From a virus, in IMG/VR virus record IMGVR_UViG_3300024344_003209, positions 35,224-99,223 of that record: a DNA stretch of 64,000 nucleotides; one strand, written 5' to 3'. A program made the translations under genes and the position numbers. Below the pieces are notes generated by a model. That model was given only the letters and a program-made list of their open reading frames with translations, made no database searches and was not told where the DNA came from. Below are positions 33,029-42,155 of the stretch, piece after piece. The number at the start of each line of letters is the position of its first letter. Within the stretch, counting starts at the first letter, position 1.

Positions 33029-34816
33029 TTAAATATTAGTTTGTAATGGAGGATTATAGCCTGTCTCCATAACAGTACCTGTTATACGGACCTTATCTCC
33101 GTACCCGTCTGCGCCACTAAACACTAAATTATACACCATAGGATCAGTATCTAAATAATTTTTCGCTTGAAGTACTACCCCTAGGAATGTTTCATCGTTG
33201 CCTTTATGTCTCCTTAAGGGTGTATTCTCTATTCCTGTCACGGTATGCTCTATATAATCAGAAGTATCGTCTCCATAGGTCCCAGTAAACAACTTCCAAT
33301 CTGAAGCAGGTTTTTTGTATGAATAGACCTTAGCTATTCCGCTAGGCTTTTCAGATACATTATCCGATGTAGAAGTGCTAAACACAGTCACAACATCTAA
33401 AACGTTAGCGTGTTGAGATATAACAGTCCCATCTTGCATTTTTTGTATGTTGTTTTCATGAGATCCAAGCCCGGCTCCCGGTTTATGTAAGTTAGTTCTT
33501 ATTGAATCTATATTAGCCTCAACCAGCATCCCTTGGTATTCAACTCCATCACTAATAAGTCCAGTAGCTTTTTCCTCTAGCTGACTTCCAAAAGTAGCAC
33601 CGTTTGTCGAACTTGCTGCCCCGCCAATTTCCCCTTTTCTAAAAGTAACCTCTCTAGTAAGGTCTCCACCAACAAAGGTGCCTTCGCTATTGACGGCATA
33701 ACCTTTTCCGCTTCCGCTAAGCTGAACTCCCGTTATAAAAGAATAGTTCTTATCATGATCTCCTTCTACATGCTCTAAATATATCTTATAAGGTATACCA
33801 TCAGAAAGATCTACACCTTCCGGGATATCGACAGAATAATTTACAGCAAGTTCTCCACTAACTAAATCTCCATTTTGACTTAAAAGAGAATGGGTTGTAT
33901 TCTGTCCGCTCTGCAGAGGGTAAGCGTCTCCACCTATAGACACTTTGACTCCGCTAGGGTTATCCTGTGATCCGCCCAATACAGTAAAATTTCTAGTTAT
34001 ATTACCAAACGTAGTATAAAAATTTATTTCGACTGGATATGCACCATCTGTTAAATCAGTGTTCGCTTTTAATATTAAATCTTTTACATTCTCGCCTACT
34101 GAAAATCCGGGTAAGCCGCCGCCATTTACCCCGCTTAAAGTTTTTAAAGTACTCTCTCTATTATCGAATTCAAAAAACTCTGACCCCAAAGTAACTTCTC
34201 CTGAGATTATGTCTCCTTTTATATTTTGCGTTTTATTAAATACTATTGCGTCCGGAAAAGTAAGATATTGACCAGCGCTAGAATTAGATTGATATATATT
34301 ACTACCATCGCCTACGTTTCCGTCACCTATATTGCCAGCAACTCCTATATTTCCTCCATCTATATTAGCCGCAAATATCATTGGGCTATTTATATCTAAA
34401 GTACCAGTTGGTCCATAAAAATTTAAATCATTTAATTCTATTTCGCAATTTTCTGATTCAAAAAATATCTTATCAACATGGTATTGCTCCTTAGTCCCTA
34501 AAGAAGATATTAAATTATCATCTATGAAATAATCGTAAGTGGTAAGACCTATAGTACCTTTTAAATTTATTGGTGAATTTCTTTGATAAGAATATACATT
34601 ATTACCATTAGGGTCAAAAATTCTACCACTTTTAAAATTAAATAAAGTTGACTCAGGAGTTGTTGGATTATTATTTTGGTCTACTTTAACACCAGAGACA
34701 CCAAAGGAAGCTTCGCCGGTCAAGTTAGTCAACTCCATATCTAGCTCGAAAGCCAATACGCTATTGCTATATTGATTGCCATATATTCTCCTTATGTTTC
34801 TTCCTGATAGCTTCAT
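33029..34816 (-). CDS. Beta-rich tail structural protein, 595 residues
   Basis: Not recognised as a family. Encodes 595 residues, strongly beta-rich and Gly/Ser/Asn-rich, with repeated SGVK-type turns (GVSGVKVDQ, NPSGVKVSIGG) and a Gly-rich stretch GNIGVAGNIGDGNVGDGSN near 155-175. This composition fits stacked beta domains of a tail tip or fibre. Its ATG shares the last bases of the hub gene (TAATGA-type one-base overlap), indicating coupled translation with the hub-like protein. Confidence 0.65.
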   Translation of the reverse strand: MKLSGRNIRRIYGNQYSNSVLAFELDMELTNLTGEASFGVSGVKVDQNNNPTTPESTLFNFKSGRIFDPNGNNVYSYQRNSPINLKGTIGLTTYDYFIDDNLISSLGTKEQYHVDKIFFESENCEIELNDLNFYGPTGTLDINSPMIFAANIDGGNIGVAGNIGDGNVGDGSNIYQSNSSAGQYLTFPDAIVFNKTQNIKGDIISGEVTLGSEFFEFDNRESTLKTLSGVNGGGLPGFSVGENVKDLILKANTDLTDGAYPVEINFYTTFGNITRNFTVLGGSQDNPSGVKVSIGGDAYPLQSGQNTTHSLLSQNGDLVSGELAVNYSVDIPEGVDLSDGIPYKIYLEHVEGDHDKNYSFITGVQLSGSGKGYAVNSEGTFVGGDLTREVTFRKGEIGGAASSTNGATFGSQLEEKATGLISDGVEYQGMLVEANIDSIRTNLHKPGAGLGSHENNIQKMQDGTVISQHANVLDVVTVFSTSTSDNVSEKPSGIAKVYSYKKPASDWKLFTGTYGDDTSDYIEHTVTGIENTPLRRHKGNDETFLGVVLQAKNYLDTDPMVYNLVFSGADGYGDKVRITGTVMETGYNPPLQTNI

Positions 34817-37800
34817 TATATTGACCTTAAGGTTGCCTTCTTGGCTCCATACTCTTGAGACACAGGCCCAACCTTTCTGTATATCTCTTCTAGCGCAACA
34901 TCAGCAGAAGCCCTATTACTTAAATTAACATTAATACTGAATCCTGCCTCTGCCATTGATATGGATAGAGAGTCTAGTCCATTTTCTGGTTTTAATAAAG
35001 CAATTAAAGTATTAAGACCATCTACGCTATCAACATATACATTAAAAGAATAACTTTTTCTTGGCTCGTCTACTTGAAGATCAACAAGATTACCTTTTAT
35101 TTTTTGGTGATACTCATCAGCGCTCATGTTTTGTAGCTCTGTATATGTAACATCTCCTTCAGTTTGCTGCACGTTCTCTACATCTGCAACTATATTAGTA
35201 GGGATTTCTCCTCTTAGTATTTTTTGTTTGTTATTTTCGTTTATGACACTAGTTATATCTTGTGTTATATCTTTTATTTGATATTTAACAGAGGAAGCTG
35301 TTTTTGCTATTGGCACCTTGTTTCCGTTTATAGGGTCAAAGACTTTTCTGACCCCTAAATCAGTTATGGTACTATTTCTATTGTAAATAAGCATTCCGTT
35401 GTGAGCGTTTTCACTTGGATATATTATATCAACTTTGTTCTTCCCTTCCGTACCTACTTTAATATCAGAGTAAAGGTTCTCTTTTCCCGCTGTAAATTCA
35501 TTTAAAATGCTAACACCAACTCTCCTATTGCGCCTAAATAAAGTTATACAATCTGCGTATATGCCCTCTTTGTCGCTAAACAAAGCTCTTTTATCAGTCT
35601 GAAGCTCTATATCGTATAAAGAATCAGCTATAGCCTGAGCCTCCCCACATGTTTTGTCTTCTTGGTTAAAAAGCTTAGAAGAGCAAATTTCCTCAACAAA
35701 GTCTCTCTCGCAGACAGTCTTGAGTTCTGCTGTCATGTCACTCATAGCATCAGTTGATCGGTCGCACAAACTTTTTAAAGCGTTTATTTCTTCTATTGGA
35801 TTTCTTACTCCGCCTTTGGTTTGATTGATCCTTCTTCCTGATCTATCGTAGTCAACAACATCATCTTTAAAATTATAACTTATGCCTAAATCCCCTATTT
35901 TACTTAAAGTAATCGTGCCCTTGACATCTTCCCCTTTGACCATGACTATTACGAATTTTTTATTAGAAGCTTCTCCCACTTGCATCATATGATGAATCTT
36001 AGCTGGTAAAACGCTAGTCATTAATGCCATCAAAGGTGGCTCATTCATAAAAGGCGTATATTCTTTAAGTAATGGAGTTTTGACTCTTTCTTTTACTGAG
36101 TCGCTATAATGAGTGACTTTTCTAGCAGCCGCTCCGCTTCCTACATCAAAAGCGGGCCTTCCGCAAAGTTTATAAGGATTTAACAAAGATTCTATATCTT
36201 CTTGAAAAGTGGCCCAAGGAGCGTCCCTTTCAAAATGATAAAAACCTCTTTTAAAAGCATCTTTGTATAAACTTTTATCTGTTTTCTTTTGGTTGCATTC
36301 GTCTATCGCATCGAACTGCATTTGGTTTAACTCGTCGTAGAGTTTATTCCTATAAACCTCATCATTATCCATCATCCTATTAAGCCTAAGGTCATTTATC
36401 TTTTGCGCAAACTTAGACATAGGCGTCTTATAGTGTTGGTTTAAGGAGTAATATTGAGAAGAAGGTCTAGTCTCGGTAGTCTCCTCTATTTTGCTATTTC
36501 CTGTAAAATCAAAAGTTGCAGATTTTGGAGCACCAAGTAGATAATGTCTGCCCAGAAAAGATTCAGCTATTTCGCTTTCTATAGATTCAGATAGACCCTT
36601 TAAAGATTCGTCATATACCCCTAGAAAGATTTTATAGCCGTCTATGATTCCATTCATAGCCTCTTCCGCAGTGCCTTGGTAAGCTTGATGAGAAGCCATC
36701 ATCTGAACTAAGGCTGCGTTATCTATAACATGAGCTCTAAGAGCTTGACTCACCGAGTCTTTCGCGTAATTAACTGGCACTACATCGTCAAAGCCTATAG
36801 CTCTATAATACCCTCTTGCTGCATCAAGACCAGAAGTCATATGGGTTTCGATAGCTTTTCTTGCGTTCCATACGTCTCTTAAGTCTTCAGAATACTTTCC
36901 TAAGCCAGAACTTATTTTTATGTCGCGAGGAGTTCTCCCGCTAGATATACCTGAAGCCATTATTGACTCTATGGTTTGGCAATCAAAAAATATTTTGCTT
37001 GTCTTTCTTTTCGATTCGTTTTTAGCTCTTGGTCCAACGCTGAAAGTAGAGGAGAAAGCCTGAGAGAAAGTCCCATTAAGGTCTACCTTCTCATTTTGTG
37101 AATTAATAATCACCCCACTTGCCCCTGAGCCTGAAGTACTTCCTTCTTGTCCTAAATCTAAAGTTGTTATAGCCGCTGCTGTTTCTTCTACCTTTGCATC
37201 TACTGATCTATCCGCATTGCTTATTATAGAAAGAGTAGGAAAATCTTGAGTAAAGTCCCAGTAATAAGATATACCTAAATCGTTACCCCAATTCTGTAAC
37301 ACATCTCTAACTGTTCCCGTATAAGACCTAAGCAATAGATTAGCGTCTTCCACATAAACATATCTACTTAAGTCTATATTTATCCCAAAACCATTTTTTC
37401 TGTCACTTAGAGCTTTCCTAAAGTCTTCAAACGAGTAGCTAACATCTTTTATGTCACACTCGACTTCGCTAAACTCTTCCCTACCTAATACCATATACCC
37501 TCCCTCCCATATATTACTTTTATTTTGGGGGTAAATCATATAAGGCCTCCCGGCTACACCAGTAGGCGAAGCTAGCTTTTTCATTACTTTAACATCTTTA
37601 TGTAAAGTGGTTCCCTCCTGACTACATACAGGGCCAGTATTAGTTTGCTCTAACTGAGGACAAAAAACATCGAACTTAACTAAGTTAGGCACTAAATGTT
37701 TTTCTTTATCTATTTGGAAATGTTGATGAATTAAACCTACAAAAATTCTATCTAAAAGAACTGATCCATCGCTATATGTTAAATTTAAAACTTTATTATT

Positions 37801-38085
37801 TACTTGCGTATTTATTGAATATGAAGTTAAAAACATATTTCTGAACATCTCGCTTTCTGATATGTTTATATTTACCGGAGATGTTAGATCTAAATTGTTT
37901 TTATTTATTAAAAAATTTCTTGATTTAGAAAGCTTAGTATCTAAAACAGCATTTATATTTAATTGTGTTGGTTCTGCGTTGTACCCAACAGTCACATCAG
38001 AAGAATATATCACGCCGCCATAAGCCATGCCTGCTTTTTGGTTGCTTATATTAATTGTTGGTACCTTTGCTCTATCCGTTGCCAT
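34816..38085 (-). CDS. Putative tail hub / baseplate protein, 1089 residues
   Basis: Encodes 1089 residues. At about 255-285, LLLRSYTGTVRDVLQNWGND followed by LGISYYWDF matches the hub motif seen in siphoviral and gp27-like tail hub proteins, in which a segment beginning with an S-G-T-x-R-x-V-L pattern precedes a strand ending in F-x-W-D. The N-terminal 220 residues are beta-rich, the middle (450-760) helical and charged, and the C-terminus (about 1000-1089) alternates again with a NVYVDSVDGLNTLIALLK helix. The position after the tape measure and distal tail genes agrees. It probably forms the ring that closes the tail tube. No peptidase or lysozyme motif seen. Confidence 0.6.
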   Translation of the reverse strand: MATDRAKVPTINISNQKAGMAYGGVIYSSDVTVGYNAEPTQLNINAVLDTKLSKSRNFLINKNNLDLTSPVNINISESEMFRNMFLTSYSINTQVNNKVLNLTYSDGSVLLDRIFVGLIHQHFQIDKEKHLVPNLVKFDVFCPQLEQTNTGPVCSQEGTTLHKDVKVMKKLASPTGVAGRPYMIYPQNKSNIWEGGYMVLGREEFSEVECDIKDVSYSFEDFRKALSDRKNGFGINIDLSRYVYVEDANLLLRSYTGTVRDVLQNWGNDLGISYYWDFTQDFPTLSIISNADRSVDAKVEETAAAITTLDLGQEGSTSGSGASGVIINSQNEKVDLNGTFSQAFSSTFSVGPRAKNESKRKTSKIFFDCQTIESIMASGISSGRTPRDIKISSGLGKYSEDLRDVWNARKAIETHMTSGLDAARGYYRAIGFDDVVPVNYAKDSVSQALRAHVIDNAALVQMMASHQAYQGTAEEAMNGIIDGYKIFLGVYDESLKGLSESIESEIAESFLGRHYLLGAPKSATFDFTGNSKIEETTETRPSSQYYSLNQHYKTPMSKFAQKINDLRLNRMMDNDEVYRNKLYDELNQMQFDAIDECNQKKTDKSLYKDAFKRGFYHFERDAPWATFQEDIESLLNPYKLCGRPAFDVGSGAAARKVTHYSDSVKERVKTPLLKEYTPFMNEPPLMALMTSVLPAKIHHMMQVGEASNKKFVIVMVKGEDVKGTITLSKIGDLGISYNFKDDVVDYDRSGRRINQTKGGVRNPIEEINALKSLCDRSTDAMSDMTAELKTVCERDFVEEICSSKLFNQEDKTCGEAQAIADSLYDIELQTDKRALFSDKEGIYADCITLFRRNRRVGVSILNEFTAGKENLYSDIKVGTEGKNKVDIIYPSENAHNGMLIYNRNSTITDLGVRKVFDPINGNKVPIAKTASSVKYQIKDITQDITSVINENNKQKILRGEIPTNIVADVENVQQTEGDVTYTELQNMSADEYHQKIKGNLVDLQVDEPRKSYSFNVYVDSVDGLNTLIALLKPENGLDSLSISMAEAGFSINVNLSNRASADVALEEIYRKVGPVSQEYGAKKATLRSI

Positions 38086-38097
38086 AATCCTTATTAA

Positions 38098-38107
38098 TAA
38101 TTACACT
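38098..38107 (-). promoter_or_regulatory. Late-motif copy before the hub-like gene
   Basis: Minus strand AGTGTAATTA, 12 bases before the ATG, with AAGGA between. The GTGTAA part is also the last codon and stop of the upstream gene, so coding constraint may explain part of this match. Confidence 0.35.
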
Positions 38108-40377
38108 TTTTCAAATAAATTTTGTTTCTGGTTGACGTTATCCAGAGAAAACACTTTATTATTTTCGTTCTTTCTTTCAGATAAAATAGAAACATCTATA
38201 GAATTTTCTTTATAATCCATAACAAAAGACTTTTCTTTGTTACTGATGCTATCTCCACCTAAAAGGCTATGATTAGGAACTTTTTCATAATCAACTCCGG
38301 GTATCATTCTTTTTCCATTTACCCATACTTGTTCAAAAAATACGTTGTCCATTTCCACTTCTTTAATTTGGTAATCAAGAGGCTTAACAAGCCCAGATAC
38401 TCTAGTGTAATATTTAGAAGCGGGAGGAACAAACACTAATTTATTATTCGGGTCAACGATAGCAATCTCAGTTTCTCTTGAGGGGGTATTTGTTTGAAGT
38501 TCGGCCGAGTTCATATAGTAAGCAGGGTCACCATTAGAGTCTTGTATATGAGTATAGTGTATTCCTGAAATCAACTTTTGTCCATTGTAATAAATGTCTT
38601 TGCCGTGATAGTCTCCTCCGAATGTCTTTTCAGCGTCTCCCCCCGCGTTATACTCACCTGTTAATGCAGCGCCAGAAGCTAGATCTAAGATTAAATTATC
38701 ATTTTCTGCATCCCAAGTGGCTGATTCACTATTTAATGCTATGTGGTATGTATTGTTTTTGATTCTTTTAGCTTTGAATTTATCTCCATCCACGCCCGCA
38801 ATAGAGTCATGTATGAAATACCCTCCATCGTAAGCGCTAGTTACGTCTTCTTTCTTTTGTTTATTATATAAATAAAAAATAGAATCTACAGTATAGAGGC
38901 CAGAGACTTCCTGTTGATATAGCCCATTTCTAAATAATTGGAAAAACGGCTGCAAAGAAGTTGGATCGTAACTAAAATTTTCACTTTTTATTTTAGCAAA
39001 AAATTTCTCACCCTCTCTAGGGTTATCTATATTACTATCAGATGGAGTAAAAGTGCCAAAGCTTTGAAGGTTTAATTTACCCCCTATGGCTTCTGCTTTA
39101 TTAGCCAAAGAATTGTTAAAGCTGTCATGACTATATATTTCATAGACATCGCCGACCTCTAGAGGGTTAGAGAATTTTATTTTTCCGGGTACTCTTTCTA
39201 AATTATTTATATAAGCTGTTTTCTCTACTGATTTTTCTGAAACATATTTTCCAGTTATAGATTTTACATCTACATCACTAGTTAAATCAACAAGAACATT
39301 TTGATATACATTACCTAAGACAGGAACCTCACCATAAAGAGGAACAGTTTGTGCAGATTGATTCACATAGCTACCAGTTTGCTCCATATTATAAGAAACT
39401 ATGCCTTGGCCAGATAAAACAGTTTGAACCTCCACCCCAGTAACCTCTTTGTGAGTAGATTCTCCCGTCTCTAATGTTTCAGGAGTATAAGAATCCACCC
39501 AGAAACTCTCTGCTATAGTGCTTCTCGAAACCTCAGGAATATAATCATTAAATAAAATAAAAGTATTTACGTATCCAGAAAAACCAGTATAATAATTTGT
39601 GTAAATCTCTTGGTTGCTTTCGTACTCCGCAGACATACCGCCTAGTATCATATCATTAGACCCAGAAAACTCCGGAGTTAAAGTCTTCAGGCTACTTAAA
39701 GGTTCGTTTCGTTTGTGCAGGGAAAACTCTATACCATTTTTATTTTTAGATAAAGACACTATATTCACAGTTTTCAAATGATCGCTTAAAACCTGAGTCT
39801 CCCTTTGGTAGCAGGGGCTTATATTTAATTGTTTTTCTGTACCCTCTTCGTCATAATATGTGTTCTCTCCTCCACTTATGTATTCATAATAAAGTCTGTT
39901 GCTTCCGTTTATGCCGAAGTTGAAGCCAGACAAAGAATTTTCTGACTTCATTGTTGAAAATAATACTTGATCCAAATCAAGAGTATCAGAATCAATATCA
40001 TAACCAGAAAAATCAAAAAAACAAGTCCAAGAATCTTTTAGCGCAGCGTTGGCAATCCTTAAAGAACAAGAGCCATCAAAATGCCCACTGCCCGTTATAG
40101 AGGTAGAGCTACTTGCGATTACAGCAGGAAACCCTTCTGTTGACATCAAAGGGTTATTTTCGGAATTCCTTTTTAATTGAGATCCAGTAGGTAGAAGCTT
40201 GTTGTAAACAACATAGGTGTCAAAGGCTTGAGTTGCCCCACTAGTTAATTTGTAGTTAGAGTCTCTATCTGCAGGTAAAACAGTATCGACACTACCGCTA
40301 AGATCATAGAAAGCTTTAAGATTTCCGGTTTCTACCCCGGCTTTTTCTACATAGTCTAAGAGAACAGATTTTACCAT
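38101..40377 (-). CDS. Tail protein with a LamG-like domain, 758 residues
   Basis: Encodes 758 residues. Residues about 60-285 look like a laminin-G/concanavalin-type jelly roll: GHFDGSCSLRIANAAL, SWTCFFDFSG, then NMILGG-type and GFSGYVNTFILFNDYIP strands in the usual order. The remaining residues are beta-rich. Such domains bind sugars, and two proteins in this cluster (also the giant one) carry one, which suggests glycan-binding tail tips. Abuts the upstream 591-residue gene with one base between the stop and start. Assignment of the domain is by pattern. Confidence 0.65.
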   Translation of the reverse strand: MVKSVLLDYVEKAGVETGNLKAFYDLSGSVDTVLPADRDSNYKLTSGATQAFDTYVVYNKLLPTGSQLKRNSENNPLMSTEGFPAVIASSSTSITGSGHFDGSCSLRIANAALKDSWTCFFDFSGYDIDSDTLDLDQVLFSTMKSENSLSGFNFGINGSNRLYYEYISGGENTYYDEEGTEKQLNISPCYQRETQVLSDHLKTVNIVSLSKNKNGIEFSLHKRNEPLSSLKTLTPEFSGSNDMILGGMSAEYESNQEIYTNYYTGFSGYVNTFILFNDYIPEVSRSTIAESFWVDSYTPETLETGESTHKEVTGVEVQTVLSGQGIVSYNMEQTGSYVNQSAQTVPLYGEVPVLGNVYQNVLVDLTSDVDVKSITGKYVSEKSVEKTAYINNLERVPGKIKFSNPLEVGDVYEIYSHDSFNNSLANKAEAIGGKLNLQSFGTFTPSDSNIDNPREGEKFFAKIKSENFSYDPTSLQPFFQLFRNGLYQQEVSGLYTVDSIFYLYNKQKKEDVTSAYDGGYFIHDSIAGVDGDKFKAKRIKNNTYHIALNSESATWDAENDNLILDLASGAALTGEYNAGGDAEKTFGGDYHGKDIYYNGQKLISGIHYTHIQDSNGDPAYYMNSAELQTNTPSRETEIAIVDPNNKLVFVPPASKYYTRVSGLVKPLDYQIKEVEMDNVFFEQVWVNGKRMIPGVDYEKVPNHSLLGGDSISNKEKSFVMDYKENSIDVSILSERKNENNKVFSLDNVNQKQNLFEKV

Positions 40378-40378
40378 T

Positions 40379-42154
40379 TTAGTCTATTTTTCTTTCTAAA
40401 GTTATGTTTTCTACAGCCTTTTCTTGGCTAAAGGATCTACTGTAGGTTATATTAGCTAGCTCTCTATTTTCCACTTTATTTTCCGCATCTAATCTTGCGA
40501 CTTCACCATCAATAAAAGAATCTTTTAGAAAGTCATTTACCGACTTAACATCCGACACTGAAGCACTAAAGCTAGAAGCATCTTTCTTGAAAGACTTAGC
40601 CCTTGTGCTAACTGTCACTCCTTCTCTTTTTTGTTTTAAATCTAAATCATAAATAAGATAATGCCCGTCTTGAAGGCATGAGGCAGCAGGTCTATACTCT
40701 TGTAAAGCTGGATTAATATCAACTGAATAGTCTAACGACAAGAGGCTAGAATTTTCAGGAAAGTCTCTATCAGAAAAAGATGCAGAGTAAGTTATAGTTC
40801 CATCGAATTCATTTTTTCTAATTTGCAAGTCTGAAGGCTTGGGGCTTAGTTTATAATTAGATCTAGAAGGAAACATATTTTGATATATTCTTTGCGCTTC
40901 GTCTCTTATCACTTTAGAGTCATTGACTAATATAGTATTGTCTAACAAGTTTTTTGCAGCAGAATTTTTCTTATGTAAAGCCGCTCTAGTCCGTATTGTT
41001 CCATTGCAAGAAACACTAACAATATCTGTTATGTTGTCATGTTGAAATGATATATTATAATCAAAGTAAGCACCATCACTATTTTTTATCTTAGCCTTGG
41101 AATATAAATCATTATTATCAAAATTTAAAGTAAAAGATATAGTTCTAGCTTCTTCATTTGGATTTATATTAAATGTTACAGGAGATTTATTTAATTCTAT
41201 GTTTTGGCCTGTTCTTTGTATATAGTTTTGGTAAGCTTTATTAGCTAAGTCATAAAAATTTCTAGATCTAAAATCTTGCTTTATTTGATCCCAAGTAACT
41301 GCCCTGTCTTTAGTTCCTGCAACATTTCCTGATAATCCAACGTTGACGAAATCACTTCCTTGTTGATCTGTTATAGAGAGGGAATAAGTCAAGAGTATAT
41401 TAGCTGTTTGCATTGCCGGGATTCCGTTTTCTAGCCCGGCTTCCTTTGACGACTCATTAGTAGCGAAAGAATAATTTTCGGTTACTGCAAACGTACCAGA
41501 AAATCTATCTACTTGCTCGCTTACGCTGTTTAATATTAAAGCAGAGTCTGGGTGAACATTCTTTATTAAAAAAGGAGCTATCTTTCCCGATGTCCCTCTT
41601 TTACTATTCACGAATTGCTTAGCGTTTAAAAATCCGTTTTGCCCATTAGTATTATATCCAGCAGCTGATATACTATGGACAAGAGATGCGATTCCATTAT
41701 TTTCGCTGTACTGCCAGTTGTCCGTTGGTTCAGTAACCCCAAAATTAGATAATGTATTCCCGTTGCTTTTATCGTATCCAGTCAATACTATAGAGTAAGA
41801 CACTATCCCTCTGTAGGGAGATGAGGCAAACTGTAGACTTCGTACAACACAATTTTCTAATTCGAAACTAGTACCATGACCTGTTACCGAAAAAGTCAAA
41901 TAATTGTTTCCTAAAGCCCCAGCAAAAGCCTTAGCTATTTCTTCCCTCTTGTCGCTTAAAGCCTTATACTGGTATCTATCTACAGTATCCCTATCAGGAA
42001 GCAAAGCTATCTCCCCGGTTAAAGAAATTTCTACTACAGTAGCCCAAAGATTACCTCCATACTTTTCAGTGCTATAGTTCCTAGATACAAAAGGAGAAGG
42101 AACAGGGAAAATAAATTCTCCGTACTTAACTTTTATGTCTTGTTTATAGGCCAT
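40379..42154 (-). CDS. Beta-repeat tail protein, paralogue B (591 residues)
   Basis: Encodes 591 residues built of repeated beta modules that share a G-T-I-T-Y-S-x-S-F-x-D/N signature: FDGTITYSASFSDRDFPENS, ANITYSRSFSQEKAVENITL, and a degenerate ARTISFTLNFDNNDLY. The first 120 residues (KYGEFIFPVPSPFVSR; FELENCVVRSLQFASSP; SYSIVLTGYDKSNG) differ in detail from the gene upstream but occupy the same place. It is a tandem duplicate of the 616-residue protein, separated by one base. Position immediately after the tape measure suggests a distal tail or tail-tip ring protein. Confidence 0.6.
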   Translation of the reverse strand: MAYKQDIKVKYGEFIFPVPSPFVSRNYSTEKYGGNLWATVVEISLTGEIALLPDRDTVDRYQYKALSDKREEIAKAFAGALGNNYLTFSVTGHGTSFELENCVVRSLQFASSPYRGIVSYSIVLTGYDKSNGNTLSNFGVTEPTDNWQYSENNGIASLVHSISAAGYNTNGQNGFLNAKQFVNSKRGTSGKIAPFLIKNVHPDSALILNSVSEQVDRFSGTFAVTENYSFATNESSKEAGLENGIPAMQTANILLTYSLSITDQQGSDFVNVGLSGNVAGTKDRAVTWDQIKQDFRSRNFYDLANKAYQNYIQRTGQNIELNKSPVTFNINPNEEARTISFTLNFDNNDLYSKAKIKNSDGAYFDYNISFQHDNITDIVSVSCNGTIRTRAALHKKNSAAKNLLDNTILVNDSKVIRDEAQRIYQNMFPSRSNYKLSPKPSDLQIRKNEFDGTITYSASFSDRDFPENSSLLSLDYSVDINPALQEYRPAASCLQDGHYLIYDLDLKQKREGVTVSTRAKSFKKDASSFSASVSDVKSVNDFLKDSFIDGEVARLDAENKVENRELANITYSRSFSQEKAVENITLERKID

Positions 42155-42155
42155 A